A DNA stretch of 64,000 nt from Parascedosporium putredinis (Eukaryota > Ascomycota > Sordariomycetes > Microascales > Microascaceae): positions 992,001 through 1,056,000 of the forward strand of contig CASHTG010000008.1 in assembly GCA_949357655.1 (NCBI GenBank), read 5' to 3'. Positions 57,237-64,000 of the stretch are shown one piece after another; position 1 is the first letter of the stretch, and every line of letters begins with the position of its first letter. The position numbers and the translations under genes are program-made. The notes beneath the pieces were generated by a model. The model did no database searches. It saw nothing but the letters and a program-made list of their open reading frames with translations, and was not told the DNA's origin.

Positions 57237-58784
57237 TTAACGAGACATGCCATCGCTCTTTGCTAGACGCTCCTCGCTATCACTCCAGTACGCCGTCCGA
57301 TGGACAGACTGGCTATGTTGGATGGACACGACGATGTGGTCCGGGTCCACTGGCGTTACATCCGTGTCAGCCTCCACGGATACCACGCACCCATAGGCGC
57401 CCTTGTTGCGAGCACCACCCTCGAGGTCCGGCGCGCGATTGTCCCATCCGGGGCTTTGACTCTTTGGGATCGACGACAGGCGGAGCATATCTGACGTATT
57501 GTGGGCAGGCGTCTTGACACGTGATCGAGCGCGGAGCCTCGAGTCCCCGGAAGGGTTGGTCCCCGAGGACCCCGTCTGCCAGCCAAGTTTGTGTGCTGCC
57601 ATTCTAAGTAAGGGGCGAAGGGTGGCGATGGAACCTGCCGTGATGGCCAAGCCCATCTCGACCGTAGACCAGATGGCGGTGTCGAGAGTTTCCCCTGCGC
57701 GCGAACAGTCAGTTAGCATGGTGGTGTTGCGATTGGGAAACAGGATGTGGGCGGGCGGACGACCGGGGGCCGTGCGGAGGCGGGGATGGGGATACATACA
57801 TAGGAAGTCTGGCTTCTTGAGGTTTGGCAAGTACGCGATTCGGACCACCACTGCTACTGTAGCACTAAGATGCCGCATCGGGGTTAGCGGTTTGGAAAAA
57901 ATGACTTGCACGAGAAGGGGTTTGGGGCGGCGGCAAGAAACAAAAGACGGGGACGTACATGGTACCCATGCACATGATGGGGATGAGGGCGATTTTGGCA
58001 CGTCTCTCCATCTTGAGGTTCCACACGATGAAGATGGGGAGAATGGTAAAGGCCAGATCGGTGATGGCGGAAAACACGCTGTAGAGGATGCCGAGGGCGA
58101 TGATGATGTCCACGTTGAGGCAGGAGCCGTTCTGGTCCTTGTTCCAAAAGTAGGAGATGGGGTGGCACTGGAAGAGGGAGACGAAGAAGAAGATGGTGCC
58201 GGCCACGATGGTCAAGCTTATGGCGATGTATATGGTCCAGATGTGAGAGCGTTGGACGACGATCCGAAGCATGAAGGCGGCAATGGATGCTTTCGACAAC
58301 ATCATGGTTATCGAGTAGCCTAGATAGCACATCCACCAAAACTGAGAAGAGTATCACTATTAGTGCCTATGGACGTGAAGCCATGCCGCGGTGCTGTGGC
58401 GAGCCTATCGCTGGCGAATGACCACTACGGAAATCGTTGCTTACCATCATCGCCGTCTTGACTTGGTAATCCGTCAAGTCTGCATGGTGATGACCGGTTC
58501 CGAAATGGATGCCGGTAACTGAAAAACCAATGTACGCCTCAAAACACACCTAACCGGCAGTTCGTCAGTATCGTGAAGCTTTACAAGACAGACAGAAAGA
58601 AAGGAATGAGAGCAGTTTTGCCTACCAACGCAGCCACCATGATCGCATCGTCGGCGGCGAAGCTCTTGACGATGCGGGTGCGAACAAAGACTCGGAGGCC
58701 CACGGCCACCAAAGTGGCGACGGCGAAGAACAAGTTGGCGGCCAGCAGCTGAGGGCCGCGATTCGGAATATCGTCAGTCGACAT
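57237..58784 (-). CDS. Rhodopsin-domain integral membrane protein (third receptor-like gene)
   Basis: A more distant member of the fungal rhodopsin-domain membrane proteins than the other two copies here. It starts MSTDDIPNRGPQLLAANLFF (exon 1, from 58784) and has several short introns. Helices include FFAVATLVAVGLRVFV, the segment GYSITMMLSKASIAAFML, IYIAISLTIVAGTIFFFV, and LAFTILPIFIVWNL; typical marks are FAADDAIMVAALV, QCHPISYFWNKD, and the Leu/Ile-rich final helix before LRPLLR. The C-terminal ~130 residues are polar, Ser-rich and presumably cytoplasmic. Sensor function is inferred from the family only. I found no clear frameshift, although the small exons near 57700-57900 are uncertain. 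Confidence 0.75.
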
Positions 58785-59173
58785 GGTTGCGGAACTCGGA
58801 ACACGGACCCCAGTAGATTGGGTTCCTCGATGCTGGAAAGGGAGAAGCGGCGGCCCACAAGACGGCAATCCTGCCGAATCCTCTTCTTCTTATACGGGAT
58901 GCTTGTGGTGGCGGGGGAAGGGTGAGAAGGGCACGACGCAACGACGAACCGCTGGTGACTGGCACGGACCCTAGGTGCAGTCTCTTTTTACGTCGCAGTT
59001 CTCATGCGCATTTATCAAAAGAAAGATTGAAGCGATGGGACGCATACATGTATGTATATTATAAACTTCTTTTTTGTCCTTCCCCGAGTAGCCGGCCAGA
59101 CATCAGCTAATCGCGGGTGGGGATACCAAACAGGGCGAGTCTCCAGGAGACCGTCGTAGCCGGAGTGGAATAG
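58785..59173. other. Intergenic region
   Basis: Promoter region of the third receptor gene; no gene seen. Confidence 0.45.
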
Positions 59174-59640
59174 TCAAAGTGGAATGGCCAGGGCTGCAGC
59201 TACCCTTTGCGGAGTGACTCCACTGTAGTCTTCGAGACACTGGGTTAGTTCCTGAAGATCGTCTGCCTGAAAACCCGCCCAAGTCGACAAATGGCGCCGC
59301 GTCGCACTGACGACTTGCCACATCCGGCGATTTATGTTACGAAACCGTTGATCAGTAGTCGACGGCGGGCGATAGACAGCCCCCACCGGGTTGTTAGGAG
59401 ACAAGAGTACAAGACGGGCTCCTTGTAGCTTTTTGATCAACAAAGTAAGATTTGTGGATCTCGATCAGACAAAACCGAACAGGCATCATGCCAGAGGTCA
59501 AGAGGTAACTCGGAAGGGATAAGCTCTTCGAAGTCTAGAGTCAGGACGTCCGTCTCGGCAATGCGATGAAAGGCAACGCTTGAGCTTCAGGGTCGCAGCG
59601 CAGTACCTAGCGTGCCGCCACAGCAAAAGATGGTGGTGGT
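59174..59640 (-). CDS. Possible gene fragment of unknown function
   Basis: I do not recognise this. Two minus-strand frames give protein-like, low-repeat sequence: IAETDVLTLDFEELIPSELP, then DLWHDACSVL, switching frame near 59470 to LTLLIKKLQGARLVLLSP and ending QELTQCLEDYSGVTPQRV and a stop at 59176-59174. The one-base shift between them resembles the error type seen elsewhere in the window. Upstream exons, if any, could lie between 59650 and 60270, where an open frame contains MDLFRCAIAIDLGKPWEAM. It could be the 3' end of a real gene, a gene relic, or chance. Confidence 0.3.
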
Positions 59641-61685
59641 CAGCCATGGGCATCGATGGCGGCGGGAAAGGGGACCTTCCTTGTTTAGATTACTCTCCAG
59701 CGACTAGCGCATCGTGCTAGCAGCCCGAAACCACATCACGCATGGGTTTCCCATCCTCTCACTGCTCTCACTGGACGCCACGAGTGAGGTGAATTGCCGG
59801 ATATTTTCCGAGGTCTCGCCCCCCTTCCATCATCGGGAGTCGAAATCGCCCGTCGCGAAGGATTCCGGGACTTGAGGACACTAGCACAGCTTTCTCAACC
59901 TCAGCCCACGTGGCTTGGCGGCGCCTCTCCTGAGAGAGAGCGAGAGGGCCAGAGCGCACCACGCCATCGACGTGGACGGCTAAAGGCTTAGGCGCAATCT
60001 CCCTTTCGGCAAGAAGGGGAGAAAAGAAACAAAACAGATGACAGGGAACCCTATGTTCTAGGCAAGATTGGACGGGTAGGTTTTGTTCGAGTGTGGCTGG
60101 CCTAGTGGTGTTGGCGTAGTTATGAGAGACGAGGTGCGACATGGCTTCCCAGGGCTTCCCAAGATCGATTGCGATCGCGCAGCGGAATAAATCCATTGTA
60201 GCAGTAGTGGCATTTCGCATTACAGGCCGGGCGCAGGGCCCCACTCGAGTATTATCACAGACGAATATCAATTTGATGTACTTCTAACCCAGTTGTACAT
60301 CTACGGATCACATCACATCGGGTGATGTACCCTCCACCAGCCCAAACCCCCAGCCAAGAGCCAACGACTTGTTACAAGCCGAAATTTATCCACAGCAGAT
60401 GGGGATCTTCAGCAGCTCGCAATGCCCAATTTGCGTTTGGGCCAAGATGCAACCCGATGGGTGCAATCGATGTAACGGCTGCAGTGGCTGCGATGCGCGA
60501 TGGGATACATCTTGCGAGTGTGTGCATTTCCCCTCATAACGACGTAAGGGGGCGACGCCAAAGTCAAGAAAGTGGGCTCTTTCCCCCCTCGAGTGCTACT
60601 TGCCCCAAAACCAAAAATCGAGAAAAGGTTGTTTCGGGGTGACGAGATGTCCGATAGCGCGGAATTCGGAACTCGCTTCGTACACCCTTCCACGTCCCTA
60701 GCTCGCTCCACGACTAACTTTTTGCTCCCACCAAACCCTTTCACCGGCTTCCTCGTTTCTTCGTGTTGATGGTTTCCCTTTTACCTTTTCCGGACCTTGC
60801 ATTGAGTCGAGTCTACGATACCGAATGGTCTCCATTGATCTACTGAATTGCAGCGCCCCGCACACCGCGCATGCTGCCCCACTCAGTGCCCGAGACGATG
60901 AAATCTGCTCATGACAACGACCCCGGTCAGCAAATACTGCGAGATGTCCCCCGGGTCCTGCGACGATCCTCTCCCTTTTTCTCTTCCCCGGCCAGAAGCT
61001 GTTAGAACAAAAAACCAAACCCGGAAAACAAAAGAAAAGAGGCCGATAACCCGGACAAGAATAACTCCACCGTTGATCTGGGGATGGCGGATGTCACGAA
61101 CTAAAACCTTACGCACGTAGCCACCTGCCTTATTCTCACCTCTCTTGCGTTTCAAGCTACTCGCTCTTTTAGCAAAGTCTTCCCTCCACCCTCTCTCTCC
61201 CCTCTGTCCTCAACGTGCTAGACTCTGCCAAAGCAGGACTTTTCGCCAAGACGAGTCTTGGGAGATCATCGCTGTCAAGAACTGGTCAACCCGTTTTTGT
61301 TCTCGAATCCATAGCGCCAACTGCTCCAAACGGAATGGAGGGCAAAATGAAATCACGCCGAGATTAGCGCTATCGAGTGGAGCAATCAGCCTTGCAGCCA
61401 CATGAACATGAACACGGCAATGGATTCCTACACTCGGACTGACGATACAGCGCTTGATATCAACGTGTTTGGTCTAATCGTGTCCTGCATCTCTATCCCC
61501 TAGAGGATGCAGGATCACGCTCGACAAAAAGGTGCCCCACTAGGTTATACAAGAGGCATCCCGGTTTGGCGCCGTATGACTGTTTAATCTACAATAGAAA
61601 TCTAATTCTCGAGAATACAGAAAAGCTATCCCTGAGGAGAAGGTCCAACCACGAGCCAGAGGTCTTTGGGGGTTGACCACGGTGC
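59641..61685. other. Intergenic region
   Basis: Apart from the possible upstream exons of the weak gene at 59174-59640, nothing is recognised. Confidence 0.4.
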
Positions 61686-63653
61686 CTAGAGTCGGAACAC
61701 GTCGAAGCGCTCCTCGTTGATAAGATCCCGCCAGTCCAGCGCCTCCTCACCCTTGGCCCGCCGATCCCACAACTCCCGTACCATGTCCTTGACGATGGCC
61801 AGGTTCCGAAAGCCTAGCTTCTGCTTCTGCCCGAACCAGCCGAGCACACGTTTCTGCAGGCTCGCGTCCCCGCACTCCGCCGACAGGACCAATGCCGGCC
61901 ACATCATGATGGAGCCCGCGCTGCCTTTTCCTGCCTCCTCGATGGCTTCGAGCTGGCCCACCCCACGCTCCACCAGCGTCTGCACCGCCCCTACCGGGGC
62001 GCGCTTCACGCACCTTTGAAAAAGACGAGGGTCGCGTAGTAGAACGCCTGGGCCATGTGGTGCACCATCAGAGAGTGCTTCTTGGATAGCCCCGGCTTGC
62101 TGCTGCCGGCGGGGAAGTCTAGGTACAGCTGCAGCTCGAACGCATCCAGCTCCCTCATCTCGGGGAGTTCTTTGCTGCCGCGAGCCTGTTCATCCGGTCG
62201 ATACTCTTTAGGAAGGAGCTCGACGCCCCGTAGTACGGGAAGGAGAGTTCGAGTTCCGCCGTGTCATCGAGGAATAACGTGATGTGGCTGGGCACCTCGT
62301 ATCCGCAGAGGATCGCCATCGATACGATGTGCGACTGGAAGTCGGACGCGATACTGCTGCTGGATTGAAGCCTTTCCAGGTAGGCGATGCCGCCCGCGAC
62401 GTGCATTCGCCAACGGCACGTGCGGCCGGAGATGGCCTCGATGGTGATGCACGCCATGATGGCCATGGCAAAGGATTGATTGAGGTGCTGATCCACCCCG
62501 CTGAGGCTGGTGCGGAGGTGGCGGATGGCCTCCTCCTCGTGGTGGAGGGCGAGCATGTAGTCTTGCTCGCGGGCGCGGCCCCCGAGCTCGTAGAGGTTGA
62601 ACGCGGCGCAGGCGCAGATGGCATGGAACGTGCCAATGTCGGCGTTGGAGCTGTCCGAGCCGGAGGTGAGGCCGCGCAGGGCCATGGGGAGCATGAGGGA
62701 CCGGCAGGGGTTGTGGGACTCGTCTAAGAGTACGAGCTTGCCGCTGGTAAACGTGACCCAGTGATGTATTAGCCGCTTTTCTGAGCCGGGGACCGGTAGG
62801 ATGTCGAGGTGAGTTCGGGGAGGTGCGGGTGTGGGGGTAGGCGTGGGTGCGAACAAGGGCTCGTTTGTGCGAGCGGGTGGTATGGAGTCGAGGTATGGTG
62901 TTGTGACGGCGTCATCCGAGAGGGTGTCATCGCGCATGCCGCGACGGTCCCGGCGTACGAGCGGAATTGGCCTCCGAGAGAACGCTGCGTCTTCATCTGG
63001 GGGCTGTAGGCCCGAGATCTCGGCGTGGTGGGGAAGATCGACCACGGGCCCCCGTCGAGCCCCAAGATCGCGGCCGGCGTCTCGGTCGTAGGCGAGCTAG
63101 GTGGCGACGACGACGACGACGACGACCGCCGTCGCCGCCGAGAGCTTGATGGGCGTGACGGGGATGGTGCTCCATCCGGTGCTTCCGGTTCGGTTCGGTG
63201 GGTGTGTGTTGGGCCAGGCGAGCCGCAAGTGGGTGTGGTCGCCGCGGCAGAATAGGTAACGTGGGTTGAAAAGACGGAGAACAGACTAGCTGGATTGTGA
63301 TTCAGACCTGTAGGATCTTGGTCGATTTGCGTGAGGATATCGTCGACCTGCGGAGACGACAGAATCGGTAGTCCACGGGTCAGGAGATGTGCTGAGGAGC
63401 GTCCGCTCACACTGGCCCTCGAGTTTCGCTGGCCCGGCGAATCATGGGGAGGAGTAGCCGGGTGGCTGGGTCCTTCCATCGTAGTCCAACTCAGCCGAAT
63501 CCCGTACCCTTCGCAGTGGATTTTAGCTTGGCCGCATCGGCGACAGCCCGGCTTCTGTTCGTCGCACTTGAGCCGGCGAGAGCGGCATGTCCAGCAGCCC
63601 GTGAACGTCTTGGTCCGTTTTCGTTTGGCGGGGAAACCATTGCCTGGAGCCAT
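61686..63653 (-). CDS. Zn2Cys6 transcription factor with Fungal_trans_2-like domain
   Basis: A nuclear regulator with an N-terminal binuclear zinc cluster: CWTC (Cys20, Cys23), RRLKC (Cys30), PGC (Cys37), RRC (Cys40), IHC (Cys47), with spacing C-x2-C-x6-C-x6-C-x2-C-x6-C. A Ser/Pro/Arg-rich linker of ~200 residues follows. The C-terminal half (IHHWVTFTSGKLVLLDES, the segment LMLPMALRGLTSG, FHAICACAAFNLYELGG, FAMAIMACITIEAISGR, WRMHVAGGIAYLERL) fits the Fungal_trans_2 type found in amino-acid and nitrogen-related regulators. Frame changes occur at the CCCCC run 63049-63053 and around 62155 and 62010, each explained by missing bases. The stop is TAG at 61688-61686. Target genes are unknown; divergent placement next to the window edge gives no clue. 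Confidence 0.85.
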
Positions 63654-64000
63654 TCTCTCTGCTCTTCTCTACCGCGCCATTTGATTTTTCTGGGTTTAGA
63701 GATTTGGATTGCGCTTTTGCTCGTATTCTTGTTCTTGTCCGCATGGCATGAGGCGGATGCGACGGGGGGGAAGATGGGGATCCGTGTGAGCTCGGCGTGA
63801 GTTGCCGCTTTTTCGTGAAGAAAAAATGTCCTGTGGTTGCCGTCACAGACCTAACTGAATGCGGTTAGAGGAAGAGGTCAATGATCCCATGCGAGACTCC
63901 GATTGGCTCGTTGTCGCCTTCCGTTTTCTTTTGGTAAGCGAGCATGGGTCCAACGGGATCGAGAGCACCCAATCGCTGTGGATTGCCTTCCAGAGCAAAA
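63654..64000. other. Upstream region of the Zn2Cys6 gene
   Basis: No gene seen. It should include the promoter of the Zn2Cys6 gene. Confidence 0.45.

Noticed and set aside
1..64000. CRISPR array, prophage, or secondary metabolite cluster
   Set aside because: There are no regularly spaced identical repeats, no phage genes, and no polyketide synthase, peptide synthetase or terpene cyclase core gene.

Overview
The window looks like nuclear DNA of a filamentous ascomycete (Pezizomycotina, most likely a Sordariomycete; I cannot name the species). The signs are short GT..AG introns of roughly 50-110 nt, families found almost only in such fungi (Zn2Cys6 and C2H2 regulators, Clr5-ankyrin protein, Egh16/MAS3-like appressorial protein, PTH11/rhodopsin-type receptors, proteinase-K-like subtilase), and eukaryotic tRNA genes including an initiator tRNA-Met and an intron-containing tRNA-Gly. 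I support 18 protein genes with fair to high confidence, one weak candidate, and three tRNAs.

Layout. 1-7.4 kb: a membrane-anchored GH16 glucanase-like protein (-, cut by the left edge) and, divergently, a processive GT2 polysaccharide synthase-like protein (+). 7.4-14.1 kb: an accessory-looking stretch with a C2H2 zinc-finger protein, an AT-rich gene-poor island with short repeats and a perfect palindrome, and a Clr5-ankyrin protein. 14.1-21.5 kb: an AIF/AMID-type flavoprotein, a succinate-semialdehyde dehydrogenase and a secreted MAS3-like protein, all (-). 24-28.3 kb: initiator tRNA-Met, a class I glutamine amidotransferase (+) and a seven-TM receptor-like protein (-). 28.3-32.3 kb is apparently empty. 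32.3-40.2 kb: a subtilase (+), a ClC chloride channel/transporter (-) and a delta-12 type fatty acid desaturase (-). 43-47.4 kb: a small secreted, possibly GPI-anchored protein (-) and a bacterial-type phosphoenolpyruvate synthase (-). 49-51.4 kb: tRNA-Gly, tRNA-Arg and a second receptor-like protein. 53.3-58.8 kb: a secreted GH31 alpha-glucosidase and a third receptor-like protein. 61.7-63.7 kb: a Zn2Cys6 regulator.

Functionally this is a mix of cell-wall and polysaccharide enzymes, nutrient sensing and degradation, and central metabolism. I see no biosynthetic cluster, no complete transposon and no CRISPR-like array. The strongest unexpected signal is technical: nearly every conserved gene is broken by one-base shifts, almost all explained by one missing base in a short homopolymer. 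These breaks should be read as probable sequence errors, not as pseudogenes, until checked. I saw no clear evidence of a previously undescribed system; the best biological leads are the Clr5-ankyrin island, the PEP synthase, the repeated receptor genes and the possible loss of a GPI tail in the small secreted protein.
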